64,000 bases of DNA, taken from positions 1-64,000 of the forward strand of contig CAJFHG010000001.1 in NCBI GenBank assembly GCA_904379015.1, given 5' to 3'. Source of the stretch: Candidatus Paralachnospira caecorum. GTDB taxonomy: Bacteria; Bacillota; Clostridia; Lachnospirales; Lachnospiraceae. Positions 9,127 to 18,021 of this stretch are shown in pieces. How positions within the stretch are numbered: the first letter of the stretch is position 1; each line of letters opens with the position of its first letter. Below the pieces are notes generated by a model that saw nothing but the letters and a program-made list of their open reading frames with translations, searched no databases and was not told the DNA's origin. A program made the position numbers and the translations under genes.

Positions 9127-10347
9127 ATGTCCAAAGATTTTGCTTTTAAAAATACAATTCCCGTCGCGCCGCTTAAGATCTGTGCCCTGGAAAGCTGCCG
9201 CGAGTTTGCCGAAAAAGTAAACAAGCATATCGTAACCTTCCGCAGAAACGACACAGAAGAGCTGCTGAGCCGCCAGGCCAGCATCGAATACCGGGGATAT
9301 GACTGCAATTCCTATCTGCTGGAGGCTTCCTGTCCCAGATTTGGTACAGGTGAGGGAAAAGGCGAAATTCACGAATCTGTCAGAGGAACCGATCTGTTCA
9401 TCATGGTGGATGTGGTCAATTACAGTCTGACTTATACGGTATGCGGCCATGAAAATCATATGTCGCCGGATGACCATTACCAGGATCTGAAGCGGATCAT
9501 CGGGGCTTCCATCGCCAACGCCCACCGCGTCAATGTCATCATGCCCTTCCTGTATGAAGGACGGCAGCACAAACGTTCCAAGCGGGAATCTCTCGACTGC
9601 GCCTATGCGCTGGAAGAGCTGTCCCATATGGGGGTGTCCAATATTATTACCTTTGACGCCCATGATCCGAGAGTACAGAACGCCATTCCGCTTCACGGCT
9701 TCGACAATTTCATGCCGACGTATCAGTTTGTAAAGGCTGTATTCAAAAAGAACAACGATCTGATCATCGACAAAGATCATCTTATGGTGATCAGCCCTGA
9801 TGAGGGCGCCATGGAACGGGCCGTATATTTTGCCAACAACCTGGGCGTCGATATGGGTATGTTCTATAAGCGCCGGGATTATTCCACTGTCGTAAACGGA
9901 AGAAATCCCATTGTCGCCCACGAATTCCTTGGCGCCGACGTGACAGGCAAGACGCTGATCATCATCGACGACATGATTTCCTCCGGCGAAAGTATGCTGG
10001 ATACCGCAAAGGAACTGAAAGAACGCAGAGCGGACAAGGTCATCATCTGCTGTACCTTCGGACTGTTCACAGACGGCTTTGAGAAATTTGATGAATATCA
10101 CAAACGCGGCTATTTCGACTACATCGTCACCACCAACCTGAATTACCGTCCCGCGGAGCTGCTGGCCCGCGACTGGTACCTGGAGGCGGATATGTCCAAA
10201 TTCACCGCTGCCATTATCAACACCATCAATCATGACAAGAGTCTGAACAACATCATTGATCCGACCGCGAAGATCCAGAAGCTGATCACGAAATATACCA
10301 AAAAGCGCAGAGAGAAATACAAACAGTTTGAACTGAATCTGAAATAA
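9127..10347 (+). CDS. prs: Ribose-phosphate diphosphokinase (PRPP synthetase)
   Basis: 406 residues, about 90 longer than the classical bacterial enzyme (about 315) but typical of a Clostridia/Lachnospiraceae long form. It makes PRPP from ribose 5-phosphate and ATP for nucleotide, His and Trp synthesis. The PRPP-binding loop is visible as LIIIDDMISSGESMLDTA, and the N-terminal catalytic region contains MPFLYEGRQHKRSKRES. Extra length lies in the N-terminal domain and the C-terminal tail (KYTKKRREKYKQFELNLK). Single-gene unit with its own promoter and terminator. Confidence 0.93.
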   Translation: MSKDFAFKNTIPVAPLKICALESCREFAEKVNKHIVTFRRNDTEELLSRQASIEYRGYDCNSYLLEASCPRFGTGEGKGEIHESVRGTDLFIMVDVVNYSLTYTVCGHENHMSPDDHYQDLKRIIGASIANAHRVNVIMPFLYEGRQHKRSKRESLDCAYALEELSHMGVSNIITFDAHDPRVQNAIPLHGFDNFMPTYQFVKAVFKKNNDLIIDKDHLMVISPDEGAMERAVYFANNLGVDMGMFYKRRDYSTVVNGRNPIVAHEFLGADVTGKTLIIIDDMISSGESMLDTAKELKERRADKVIICCTFGLFTDGFEKFDEYHKRGYFDYIVTTNLNYRPAELLARDWYLEADMSKFTAAIINTINHDKSLNNIIDPTAKIQKLITKYTKKRREKYKQFELNLK

Positions 10348-10376
10348 TCACTGCACAAAGCATAAATGATTGGAAA

Positions 10377-10412
10377 GCTGCCCGCCGTTTCCCGGCCAGG
10401 CAGCATTTTCAT
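10377..10412. terminator. Terminator between prs and the adhesin gene
   Basis: GCTGCC...GGCAGC outer stem with an inner GCCG/CGGC pairing, followed on the plus strand by ATTTTCATTT. It sits 30 bases after the prs stop and may also serve the convergent adhesin gene. Confidence 0.65.
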
Positions 10413-10433
10413 TTCACAGGAAACTGCATTCCG

Positions 10434-12578
10434 TTATTTTTTCCTTCTTTTCACAGCATATACCGCGCCCAGGCAGACCATTCCCGCCGCCGTCAAAAGC
10501 AGGAGCCAGATCAGAACAGGAGCATGATCTCCTGTCACAGGCGCCCTCCCTCTTACCGGCGCCTCTTCCGAAGGCTGTGCCGGCTTTTCAGCCGGCGTTT
10601 CCGGTACATCCGGTGTCTCCGGTTCTTCAGAGGGCTCCGGTTCTGTAGGCGGTTCTGTTGACGGTTCCGTGGGCGGCTCTGTCTCCTCCGGAATTTTTTC
10701 ATCAACTGCCGTCACCGCAAGGAATTCGCCGGCAAGCACTTCTTCCATGGATTCACCTACAAAAATTTCCATATCCGCACAGGCTTCATATCCTTCCGGC
10801 ACCGAAACTTCCCGTATGATGTAAATGCCGTAAGGCAGGGCAATCGTCGTCAGGCGGCCGTTCTCATCCGTATACAGTACCGTCTCGCCCTGTTCTCCGA
10901 TCACAGCCGGCTCCGCGCTGTCCCAGTCCACATTTCCCTGTTCATCGGCAGACAGTCCGGATTTCAGATAAAAAGAAAATCCCGCGCCGGGCAAAGGTTT
11001 GTCCTCAGCATATTTTTCCAGCGTCACCGGCTGCCGGATCACCTCGTCACGCACATTCATAAACACTTCCACGACCGCAGTCTCGTCTCCCGCGTACCGG
11101 AGAACAGCCTCATACTCCTCCTGGCTGGCCAGATGACCTTCCGGCGGCTGGATCTCTTTGATCAGATAAGTTCCCAGGGGCAGCCCTGTCAGGCTTCCTT
11201 CCCCGTTCTCGTCCGTTATGATCTCTCCGGCCTTTGCTCCTGTCTCTTTGTCATACACTTCATAAACCGCGCCCGACAGAACCGCGTCGCCAGATCCCTG
11301 TTCCGGATCAGATTCCGTTCCTGATTCCTTTTTCAGGAGAATGCTGCCTTTCACTGACAGATTGGTCCAGCTGCTTTCCGCGATCTGCCCGGCCTGAACC
11401 GTCACAGTCTGCGTCTGCGTATCCCGGATATATCCCTCCGGGACCCGGACTTCCCGTATTTCATAGATGCCGTCTGCCAGATATCCGCTCAAAGCGTACC
11501 CGTCTTCATCCGTCTCCAGCAGGCAGACCGGTTCACTGCTTCCTGAAACATACAGGCCAAATTCCACGCCCGGAAGCGGTTCTCCGCTCTCTGCATCTGT
11601 TTTCCGCAGTCTGACCCGGCCCGGTTCATCCGGAATCATCAGCTCAGTCTCCTGCCTGGCGGCGTATGTTTCCCCGATCTTCTGTACCTTTCCCATGGTC
11701 TGGTAAGACGGATCATCCGGCTCAAACACCGTTACCTGCCCGGCGCCGCCGCCATAGCCTTCCGCAGTCAGAGCAAGTGTCCTTCCGCCATTCCCTTCCC
11801 ACGGAAAGGACAGTACAAATTCTCTGCTGTCTGATATTCCGGTTTCTGTGCGCCACGATGCGCTTGCAAGAGGCTGTCCGTTCAATGTCACTGCAGTCCC
11901 CTCCGCCAGTCCGGAAAATTGTACTGTATACGCTTCCAGATTCTCCGCCGATACAGGTATCCTGACAGATACTGTCCCGGCTGACGCGTCTGCGGAAATC
12001 TCCGCCGCTCCAAAGCTTACGCTCCGCGGCAGCTGGACACCTGAAAGCGCATTTCCGGCCAGGGTCCGGTACATGGAAGCCGCGTCCACATCCTGCAGAT
12101 TGATGGGGACGGCATAATCATAAGCAAAATAATCCGCATTGCTGTCCGCTTCTCCCAAAGAAGCCAGAACTGCCCAGATGGCAAGCTGCGTGGCCTGCCG
12201 CTGCGCATCCTCCGGAATCCCCCTCTGTGTCCAGTAACGGGCATTCAGCGGATAACCGTCTCCGATCACAAGACGCACCGCCGCCATTCCCGCTTCGCTG
12301 ATCCTGCCTGTTCCATTTCCGGCATTTCCATAAGACTGGCCGCCGTCAGGGCTTTCCAGCGCGCTGTTCAGACAGTAGGCCACCGAACCGTCCGATGTGT
12401 CCTGGTACGCCTGAATGACATTGTTCACGTCATTGAGGGCCAGATACATTTTCTCATAGGATATCTTCGCAAAACCGGACTGAGAAGCCCTCACCGGTCC
12501 CGCAGTCAGCACTGTCACTGCCAGAATCACCGCGGCAGCCGCGCAGACTGCCAGCCGCCTCATTTTTCCTTTCGTCAT
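10434..12578 (-). CDS. Cell-wall-anchored adhesin: thioester domain, Cna-B/SpaA repeats, sorting signal
   Basis: About 714 residues. A signal peptide (MRRLAVCAAAAVILAVTVLTAGPVRA) precedes a TQXA-type thioester domain: the Cys of VAYCLNSALE and the Gln of QATQLAIWAV would form the internal thioester that can bond covalently to a host or matrix target. At least three prealbumin-like SpaA/Cna-B repeats follow (VRLRKTDAESGEPLPGVEF, SILLKKESG, PVTLEKYAEDKPLPGAGF), each with the Lys and the E in EIREV/LIKEI/IIREV expected for an isopeptide bond. Then comes a Pro/Glu/Thr-rich wall spacer and a sorting signal APVTGD, hydrophobic helix, KRRKK. Start unsure: the ATG at 12593 has no room for a Shine-Dalgarno, so 12578 is preferred. 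No sortase gene is in the window. Confidence 0.88.
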   Translation of the reverse strand: MTKGKMRRLAVCAAAAVILAVTVLTAGPVRASQSGFAKISYEKMYLALNDVNNVIQAYQDTSDGSVAYCLNSALESPDGGQSYGNAGNGTGRISEAGMAAVRLVIGDGYPLNARYWTQRGIPEDAQRQATQLAIWAVLASLGEADSNADYFAYDYAVPINLQDVDAASMYRTLAGNALSGVQLPRSVSFGAAEISADASAGTVSVRIPVSAENLEAYTVQFSGLAEGTAVTLNGQPLASASWRTETGISDSREFVLSFPWEGNGGRTLALTAEGYGGGAGQVTVFEPDDPSYQTMGKVQKIGETYAARQETELMIPDEPGRVRLRKTDAESGEPLPGVEFGLYVSGSSEPVCLLETDEDGYALSGYLADGIYEIREVRVPEGYIRDTQTQTVTVQAGQIAESSWTNLSVKGSILLKKESGTESDPEQGSGDAVLSGAVYEVYDKETGAKAGEIITDENGEGSLTGLPLGTYLIKEIQPPEGHLASQEEYEAVLRYAGDETAVVEVFMNVRDEVIRQPVTLEKYAEDKPLPGAGFSFYLKSGLSADEQGNVDWDSAEPAVIGEQGETVLYTDENGRLTTIALPYGIYIIREVSVPEGYEACADMEIFVGESMEEVLAGEFLAVTAVDEKIPEETEPPTEPSTEPPTEPEPSEEPETPDVPETPAEKPAQPSEEAPVRGRAPVTGDHAPVLIWLLLLTAAGMVCLGAVYAVKRRKK

Positions 12579-12813
12579 GTTTTTATCGTCCATCCTTTCT
12601 TATATTGCAGAGGACGGACAGGAAGCCTGAAAAAAAGACAAACCCTCCTTTCTTCCTTCAGCATCCTTCTCTTTTGCATGACAGCATTCTTTTCCTGTTT
12701 CCCATATGATTTTGTTTTTATTTTGTGGAAATATGGCCGAACCGGCCTGATGAAATGATAAAACAATCTGATAAATTGTTTTGACAAAGAAACAGGCTTC
12801 CTGCCTCCCTGCA
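12579..12813 (-). promoter_or_regulatory. Long 5' leader of the adhesin gene with repeated complementary elements
   Basis: About 235 bases between the predicted transcription start and the adhesin ATG, without a believable ORF. It holds CAGGAAGCCTG at 12619-12629 and its exact reverse complement at 12793-12803, able to pair across about 160 bases, and a perfect 8-bp inverted repeat (AAAACAAT / ATTGTTTT, 12760-12782, 7-base spacer). A run of seven T lies just before the 3' element on the transcript. I found no match to known riboswitch cores. Control by alternative pairing or by a DNA-binding protein is possible. Confidence 0.4.
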
Positions 12814-12819
12814 TCAGCT

Positions 12820-12848
12820 ATTATAGCAGGAAACCTGTCCGAGTTCAA
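12820..12848 (-). promoter_or_regulatory. Strong sigma-A promoter for the adhesin gene
   Basis: Minus strand: TTGAAC (12848-12843), 17 bp, TATAAT (12825-12820). The spacer contains CAGGNNNCCTG (12827-12837), an element that recurs twice in the leader. Confidence 0.7.
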
Positions 12849-12872
12849 TCAGAACATATATTTATTTTTCGC

Positions 12873-13808
12873 TTAGGGAACCATAATCCACATAGCCGGA
12901 CGGACTCCGTTTCTCGTATCATCCACTCCGTCGCCATCCTGATTGATTCCACCCTCACTTACGACATTGACTGCATAATAATTGCTGCGTCCGGCCGTGC
13001 GCAGCCACCACCAGCAATAATGATCCTCATTAACCGGAACTCCCTGCGCAATTGCAAAATCGGAGGCCTCTGCCTGCACCCTCGCTCCTTCCCCTAAAAG
13101 TGTTGCTGCTTCATCCAGGCTCAATAAAAAAATCTGATCATCTGTTCCTGTGTCGGGCAGCGTGCTTACCATAATATGTTCTCTTTCAGTTTCCGTAAAT
13201 GCGGTCTTCAGAAAAACCTGATTCAGCCACGACCGAAGCATGCAGGATGCCCATGTTACTTCCATATAACTTTCATGATAAGCGCTTCGTTCCAATGCAT
13301 GACAGCTAACCACCAGAATACGATCCTCTTCCACTGACAATACTTTCCAAAATATTGTCTCACTGCCATTATCCAGGTTGTTGTCCTGCTCATAGGAACC
13401 GAATGGAATCTCGTCTCCAATCACTGCATTTCTGCAGATTTCCACCTCACATTGTTCCCTCTTATCTCTGCTGTCCTTATATTCACCTAAATCTGAAAAT
13501 ATCTGGAATGCCCTGTCATATTCTGCCTGTTCCATTTTTTCAATTCCCGACCGATACTGCACCCATGGCGATATCACAAAAATCCAGGTGACAATCAAAA
13601 GCGCTGATATTCCAAACACCAAAAATATCGGCAGAAGTATTTTATTTCTTTTAGAATGTTTCTTTTTTGGCTCTGCATATTCCTGGGCGCTTTGCTGATG
13701 ATCATCCGGCTGGTCACTGAGCGCATTCACCTTTTCCAACTCTGTGCCACAGTAAACACAATATGCAAATTGTTCCTGATTTTCTTTTCCGCAATGACTG
13801 CATTTCAT
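12873..13808 (-). CDS. Zinc-ribbon membrane protein with C-terminal DUF6273-like domain
   Basis: 311 residues from the ATG at 13808 (GGGGAG upstream); the frame extends to 13838. An N-terminal zinc ribbon (CSHCGKENQEQFAYCVYCG) is followed by a charged linker, one membrane helix (ILLPIFLVFGISALLIVTWIFVI) and a short TPR-like helical segment (QAEYDRAFQIFSDLGEYKDS). The C-terminal extracytoplasmic domain has W-rich motifs, LRSWLNQVFLKTAF, WWWLRTAGRSNYYAVNV and NGVRPAMWI, typical of DUF6273, a domain of unknown function. Last gene of the AT-rich cassette, 64 bases after the CHAP-SLH gene. Function unknown. Confidence 0.8.
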   Translation of the reverse strand: MKCSHCGKENQEQFAYCVYCGTELEKVNALSDQPDDHQQSAQEYAEPKKKHSKRNKILLPIFLVFGISALLIVTWIFVISPWVQYRSGIEKMEQAEYDRAFQIFSDLGEYKDSRDKREQCEVEICRNAVIGDEIPFGSYEQDNNLDNGSETIFWKVLSVEEDRILVVSCHALERSAYHESYMEVTWASCMLRSWLNQVFLKTAFTETEREHIMVSTLPDTGTDDQIFLLSLDEAATLLGEGARVQAEASDFAIAQGVPVNEDHYCWWWLRTAGRSNYYAVNVVSEGGINQDGDGVDDTRNGVRPAMWIMVP

Positions 13809-13872
13809 CCAAAACTCCCCTTCCTGATTCATGCGCATAATAACAGCATCGAAATAGATTAGGAATCTACAA

Positions 13873-15246
13873 TTAATATTTTTCCATGAATCGTTTTAAA
13901 ACCGTTGCACATTCCGCCCGGGTCGCATATCCCTGAGGATCAAGCTGTGTTTCATGATACTTTCCAGTTATGATTCCGCTTCCCACTGCCCAGCTCATGG
14001 CATTCCGCGCAAATTCACTTACTTTGTAACCATCCGTATATCCATAGATGTTTGCTCTCTGTCCTGTGTAATACCCTTTATACTGTGCATAACGATACAT
14101 CATAACAGCCATCTGTTCCCGATTAATCAAATCTCCCGCTCCGAAATATCCGTTACTGTAACCAGTAATGATATTCGCGTTTGAAGCCCACATAACCGCA
14201 TCTGCATACCATGCGCCATAAGGCACATCAGGATATTGATAGCTGTATGAAACATGCGGATTACCTTCAAGATTCCAGATTGTTTTTGCAAACTGAACAC
14301 GATACAGTGGTTCGTTTGGACCAAACATCGTTGGATTATATCCCGTCATAATATTGTGTTCAAATACATATTTAACAGCATCATAATACCAGTCACCCTG
14401 TCTGACATCTGTGAAACGCATTTTAGTGCCTGTTGTTTTAAAAGTAGATTTTCCGCTGTAATATCTGGTTCCTCCAAAATCTGCCCAAAACTGATACGTA
14501 TAAGTACTGCCCGGTTCCAGGCTTGCTCCCAGTTCACTCCTGATATCATATTTAATCTCCATATAATATCCTCTTACACTTGTCCCCTCATCTCCCTGAG
14601 CAATCAGCCGCCCGCTTTCATCCCAGACATAGGCGCCGGCCCGGTTAAACTGAACTGACGCGGAGGTACTGATTCCTCCATAAATTACTGCATTGCGATC
14701 CTGCAGTGAATTGGTCCAGAGATTCCAGGATGTGGCGACAGACGGATTTGATCCTCCTGATCCGGTAAAATTCGGACGCACTACTCCCCAATACGGATTG
14801 GTAAAACCTCTGTAGGAGATGGTTGTAATTTTTTCCACATACGGATGACCATCAAAATTCTGATGATATGTCGACCATTCCGACTCAAAAATCGCCACAT
14901 GTCCATACGGATTAGAAGAATTTCCGGAATAAACCAGGATGTCGCCCTTTTGAGGTACTGCTCCCTGGATTCGCATCCATCCTGACGGCAATGCGTTTGT
15001 GGCGTAATCACAACCATTCCCATTAACCGGTGCAGCACCAAGATAATTATAATAAGCCTTAATCAAATCCACGCACTGTGCACCATAAACTTTATCATAA
15101 TCAATTGAACGGCCCACCTGGGACTGTACCCAGGCAATCGCCTCATCTGCCGATGCGGCTTTTGCCGTAAATGCATTGAACGGCATCATTGTCAAAATGC
15201 AGCATACAACCATGATAATACTGATATGTTTCATTTTCTGTTTCAT
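13873..15246 (-). CDS. Secreted CHAP-domain protein with three SLH repeats
   Basis: 457 residues. Signal peptide (MKHISIIMVVCCILTMMPFNAFTAKA), then a CHAP amidase/peptidase domain at about 35-160 with the nucleophile Cys in YGAQCVDLIKAYY and the His in YGHVAIFE. A middle beta-rich region (about 165-270) is unassigned. Three S-layer-homology repeats close the protein (FTDVRQGDWYYDAVKY, YPDVPYGAWYADAVMW, and a third ending RAECATVLKRFMEKY); these bind wall polymers. Likely a wall-bound peptidoglycan hydrolase or modifier. It follows the ABC-2 permease gene by 17 bases, so it is part of the cassette and could be its cargo or its wall-remodelling arm. Confidence 0.88.
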   Translation of the reverse strand: MKQKMKHISIIMVVCCILTMMPFNAFTAKAASADEAIAWVQSQVGRSIDYDKVYGAQCVDLIKAYYNYLGAAPVNGNGCDYATNALPSGWMRIQGAVPQKGDILVYSGNSSNPYGHVAIFESEWSTYHQNFDGHPYVEKITTISYRGFTNPYWGVVRPNFTGSGGSNPSVATSWNLWTNSLQDRNAVIYGGISTSASVQFNRAGAYVWDESGRLIAQGDEGTSVRGYYMEIKYDIRSELGASLEPGSTYTYQFWADFGGTRYYSGKSTFKTTGTKMRFTDVRQGDWYYDAVKYVFEHNIMTGYNPTMFGPNEPLYRVQFAKTIWNLEGNPHVSYSYQYPDVPYGAWYADAVMWASNANIITGYSNGYFGAGDLINREQMAVMMYRYAQYKGYYTGQRANIYGYTDGYKVSEFARNAMSWAVGSGIITGKYHETQLDPQGYATRAECATVLKRFMEKY

Positions 15247-15263
15247 ATACTTGTCCCCCTTTT

Positions 15264-16040
15264 CTAAAACAACCGCTCTTTATCAATCTGTTTCAGGCGC
15301 AGAATAGAAAGCAGGATATACATAATCGAAAATCCAATCAGAACCAGACAAACAACTGCAAAATGGTCCGGATTGCAAGTATAAGTAATCTCCGGAAATA
15401 TTGCTTCGCTTTCCATTCCTGCTGTAGCGCCAAACCCATCAACACCCCAGCGACTGAGCATCAAAACCGCCACCCAGTCCAGAACCTCATTCAGCTCGAA
15501 CAGTGCATTTGAAAAAATCATTTCTGTCACCAGAAAAAAAGGCATTAAAGTCATAGCAAATGCCGTATCCCGCGAAAAAGAAGAAATCAACAGTCCCAAC
15601 ATATCTGAAGAAAAAATCATCAAAAAAATCAGAATCAAATACTCTACTGATGGATTAAAGAAGACTCCCTGTTCCGGCATACCTGCGATCAGGCAAAAGA
15701 CAACCGTAATCAAAACGCTCTGAATCACTGACAAAATCAGCTGATACAAGACATTTGCGATTACAAATGCAGAAATACTTCCTCCCTGCATATACTGAAT
15801 CTTAATCCTTCCCCGGATACTACATATAGATTGAATGCTGTTAAATATACCGATCCAAAGGCATGCACAAGTCAGTGTAAAAAGACTTGTCCTTGTTCCC
15901 CCAAAGTTTACGTAAATCAAATCTTTGACTACGTAAGAAACTACGATTCCCATTACAAGGGGTAAAATCAAAACCGTTTTGCTTTTTCTGTTTTTTTCTT
16001 CTAACACAAGTTCCCGAAAATATGCTTTTATTTGATTCAT
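15264..16040 (-). CDS. ABC-2 type transporter permease
   Basis: 258 residues, about six membrane helices. The order of helices and the polar N-terminal helix resemble the ABC2_membrane domain of ABCG-type exporters. The start overlaps the end of the LRR-ABC ATPase gene by four bases, so the two are translationally coupled and form one half-transporter pair. Cargo unknown; the neighbouring secreted protein has its own signal peptide and would not need it. Confidence 0.85.
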   Translation of the reverse strand: MNQIKAYFRELVLEEKNRKSKTVLILPLVMGIVVSYVVKDLIYVNFGGTRTSLFTLTCACLWIGIFNSIQSICSIRGRIKIQYMQGGSISAFVIANVLYQLILSVIQSVLITVVFCLIAGMPEQGVFFNPSVEYLILIFLMIFSSDMLGLLISSFSRDTAFAMTLMPFFLVTEMIFSNALFELNEVLDWVAVLMLSRWGVDGFGATAGMESEAIFPEITYTCNPDHFAVVCLVLIGFSIMYILLSILRLKQIDKERLF

Positions 16041-17431
16041 TGTTTTCTTCTATTCCATTCGTTTACATAATATGCGCCAAGTCCCTCTCCTTCTCCGGCA
16101 GATTGAACACGATATACAATTCTGCTATATGGATCGTTTGTTTTTAAATCGAAAAATTCCCGGGCATGGGTCGGGGTTCCGCAATAAGCGATTGAACTTC
16201 CCTGACGCTCGTCGATTTGAGCCAAAACTATCAGCTTGTTAAAAATATCTTCAAAACGGATCCTTCTGTTATCATTAAATAATGCCATATAATTGTGAGG
16301 GTGATGACTTACGATCATCACTGTTTTTCCCTGCCGTATCACTTGGTTTTCATAAAGATCTCTGATAAATAAGTGAAAAGCTGACGGTTCATCCAGGCCA
16401 CTGTCCGGCTCGTCAAAAACATATAAGCTTGGATTCCCGATATTGGAGCATGCCATTAACAGCTTCTTTTTTTGTCCCCCGGAAATTCGTTTGACCAGAG
16501 TATTCAAAAGTTTTCTGTCATCATCCCACAGCCGAAATGTTTCTGCCAAAGACTTCAGTTCCGGTTCGGTCAGGTTTCTTCCTCGAAACAGCATAGCATT
16601 TTTCTGTATTTCCTGTTCTACTGTCAGATATTCGTTGGAAATTGAAAACTGCGGCGCGTAAAAAAAAAGTTTCCTATATTTTTTTTGCACAGAAGATTTC
16701 GTTAAAGGTTCATATACAATACGATCACCTACCTTTTTTCCAATCTCAATCTTATTTTTTCTGTTTTCCAGTGGTCTCTCAAACCCCAGGATATTTTTCA
16801 GCAAGGTGGTTTTTCCTGTTCCGGATCCCCCAATAACCATAATCATTTCTCCGGGATTGATCTCCAGATTCACATTTGTGAGAATTCTTTTTTTCTTTCC
16901 TCTCCCGACCGGAACAGAAATATTGGTATTTTGTACTCTGATCCACACCTCTCTGCCTGTGTTGTTTTGCTTTTTGGACACATGAACCTGCCGCTCTACA
17001 ATAGCAATGGAATGATTTCTTGCGTAAGTTATAACTGTGGGGAAATCTTCTATTTCTCCATCCAGTTCAAATTTCATCATCCCATTAAAATTTCCGCAAT
17101 CATTAAATACGTTTCTTCCAATCTGCACATCGTTGTGGAAGGTCACAAGATTAAGGGGATTGGATTCGAAAGCCCTATCTCCAATTTCCATAATCCTCTC
17201 TTTAAATATCAGTTCTTCAATCATACAGACCGCAAACGCTTCTTTGCCGATTTTTCCAACATTTTTTTCGAAAACAACCTTCGTCAGATTCTCACAGTTG
17301 AAATAGGCTCTGTCTCTGATTGCAACCACAGGGATTTTAAAATAAATCTCGCGAATATTTTTATCAAATGTATGATTGTCCTGCAGCTGTTCTTCCCTGT
17401 CAATGATCAAAATCCCGTCCATGCTTCCCAT
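16037..17431 (-). CDS. ABCG-like ATPase with an N-terminal LRR_5 (BspA-type) module
   Basis: About 464 residues. Residues about 20-130 read as BspA-type leucine-rich repeats (AIRDRAYFNCENLTKVVF, IGKEAFAVCMIEELIF, IGDRAFESNPLNLVTF). The ABC domain follows with Walker A GGSGTGKTT, signature ISGGQKKKLLMA, Walker B SLYVFDEPDSGLDE and an H-loop His in VSHHPH. The DEPxSGLD form and the ABC-2 partner place it near ABCG exporters; in Rv1747-type proteins the same position holds an FHA domain. Start unsure: ATG at 17431 or 17422; the frame runs to 17500 but would overlap the GrpE-like gene by 100 bases instead of about 30. Confidence 0.85.
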   Translation of the reverse strand: MGSMDGILIIDREEQLQDNHTFDKNIREIYFKIPVVAIRDRAYFNCENLTKVVFEKNVGKIGKEAFAVCMIEELIFKERIMEIGDRAFESNPLNLVTFHNDVQIGRNVFNDCGNFNGMMKFELDGEIEDFPTVITYARNHSIAIVERQVHVSKKQNNTGREVWIRVQNTNISVPVGRGKKKRILTNVNLEINPGEMIMVIGGSGTGKTTLLKNILGFERPLENRKNKIEIGKKVGDRIVYEPLTKSSVQKKYRKLFFYAPQFSISNEYLTVEQEIQKNAMLFRGRNLTEPELKSLAETFRLWDDDRKLLNTLVKRISGGQKKKLLMACSNIGNPSLYVFDEPDSGLDEPSAFHLFIRDLYENQVIRQGKTVMIVSHHPHNYMALFNDNRRIRFEDIFNKLIVLAQIDERQGSSIAYCGTPTHAREFFDLKTNDPYSRIVYRVQSAGEGEGLGAYYVNEWNRRKQ

Positions 17432-18020
17432 TCTCTTTATCATCTCCGTTTTCATCATCAGGCAGGATCTGTTCAATTTCCACCTGTGCCGGGATGCCAA
17501 TTTTTACATCTCCCCTATAATTTCTGTAAATGTATCCCTTTGAAAATACATATGTAACCCGGTACTGCATAGTTTCCTGATATTCCTCATCCGAATACAT
17601 AGTTTCCTGATTAAAAGGATCTCCGCACTTCGGCTCAATCAGCTCACATCCGAAGTCTCGCAGAAAGCGCCGCATTTTCAAATTGAGCATCTCCAGTTTT
17701 TTTTCTACGATTCGTACATCTTCTGCGCACTTTAATCGCTGTATACATTCCTCCAATCGTTCCAAAAACAGAATATATTCCTTAAACTGAAATCCGGAAT
17801 ATGTATTAAGCGCGTTTTGAACAACTTTACCATACTCCGTAATCTGCTCTATGTTAAATTCCTTAGGATGTTGTCTCATATGCTCGAACCAATGATTCAA
17901 CTCAACAATTGCTGTTCCTGCATCCTGGTATAGTTTTTGTATACTCACAGGCGTAATAGACAATGGCCTTTGTCTTCTCGCTCTCTTTCTTTTTCGCAAA
18001 TTTAAATTCCTTCTTTCCAT
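17400..18020 (-). CDS. GrpE-like nucleotide exchange factor (divergent)
   Basis: 206 residues. The N-terminus is very basic (RRNLNLRKRKRARRQR), the middle is a helical region, and residues about 120-190 match the GrpE C-terminal beta domain by eye: FLRDFGCELIEPKCGDPF (GrpE: FGVE.I....PFDP) and VTYVFSKGYIYRNYRGDVKIGIPAQVEI (GrpE: V..V.QKGY.......RPA.V.V). GrpE releases ADP from Hsp70. The gene starts one base after the Hsp70 gene ends, which supports that role. The long N-terminal helix of classical GrpE seems shortened. The tail (DDENGDDKENGKHGRD) overlaps the ABC gene. Confidence 0.65.
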   Translation of the reverse strand: MERRNLNLRKRKRARRQRPLSITPVSIQKLYQDAGTAIVELNHWFEHMRQHPKEFNIEQITEYGKVVQNALNTYSGFQFKEYILFLERLEECIQRLKCAEDVRIVEKKLEMLNLKMRRFLRDFGCELIEPKCGDPFNQETMYSDEEYQETMQYRVTYVFSKGYIYRNYRGDVKIGIPAQVEIEQILPDDENGDDKENGKHGRDFDH

Positions 18021-18021
18021 A

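Noticed and set aside
9103..10233. 376-residue minus-strand frame over prs
   Set aside because: Opposite strand carries the PRPP-binding loop; the frame has no start signal.
12579..12813. Riboswitch in the adhesin leader
   Set aside because: I compared it by eye with c-di-GMP, cobalamin and other common cores and found no conserved core; kept only as an unclassified leader.
12600..12848. Small ORFs of about 80 residues in the adhesin leader
   Set aside because: Two overlapping frames without ribosome-binding sites; composition unlike a protein.
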